DNA of 64,000 nt. Source: Ridgeia piscesae. Taxonomy: Eukaryota; Annelida; Polychaeta; Sabellida; Siboglinidae. A program made the position numbers and the translations under genes. Location of the stretch: the NCBI GenBank assembly GCA_025642075.2, contig JAODUO010000064.1, positions 518,501-582,500 of the forward strand. The letters are read 5' to 3'. Within the stretch, counting starts at the first letter, position 1, and the number at the start of each line of letters is the position of its first letter. The notes below the pieces were generated by a model, which saw nothing but the letters and a program-made list of their open reading frames with translations, searched no databases and had not been told where the DNA came from. This document shows positions 63,927 through 64,000 of this stretch, one piece after another.

Positions 63927-64000
63927 GCGGTGCATCTGAAATTCTACGATGAAACAACACACCTGATTCGTGTCCTTCAGGTGTAAATAGCGACCACGTT

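Overview
The window looks like nuclear DNA from an invertebrate animal. It is AT-rich, has spliceosomal introns (GT-AG and two inferred GC-AG), several non-LTR retrotransposon remnants, a tRNA-derived SINE, a hAT-type element and an extreme load of micro- and minisatellites. A metazoan CAX-type cation/proton exchanger next to an aspartyl aminopeptidase fits a lophotrochozoan such as a mollusc, but the clade is a weak inference.

Two protein-coding genes can be read with confidence, and they converge. On the + strand, positions 104-12558 carry the C-terminal part of a CAX-family exchanger: eight exons, with the 5' part outside the window and one membrane exon missing. On the - strand, 55062-26712 carries an almost complete aspartyl aminopeptidase (DNPEP, peptidase M18). 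Fourteen exons join in frame into about 475 codons up to a stop; only a short start exon was not found. An Ig-like exon candidate (17979-18138, +) and an Ig-like fragment (about 2562-2765, +) suggest other genes or pseudogenes.

The ground between is tandem repeats: arrays in CAX introns (0.7-1.5 kb, 4.8-9.6 kb), arrays downstream of CAX (13.0-15.3 kb), long CA tracts (18.2 and 22.2 kb), a transposon graveyard (23.5-24.9 kb), then huge arrays inside DNPEP introns (27.4-51.0 kb). The right flank (55-64 kb) holds LINE fragments, a perfect 51-bp palindrome and microsatellites.

The most striking observation is that many minisatellites in DNPEP are built from the gene's own splice junctions. Their units contain, or start exactly at, a copy of the neighbouring donor or acceptor, sometimes with up to about 25 exonic bases. 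At least nine exon edges show this, from fresh two-copy duplications to arrays of 100-150 copies over 5 kb. The CAX arrays at 5.8-9.6 kb have the same character and may derive from the exon that is missing. I know of no described system of this kind; whether it is new needs a genome-wide test.

Very long open frames inside the arrays are artefacts of repeat units whose length is a multiple of three and are not annotated as genes.
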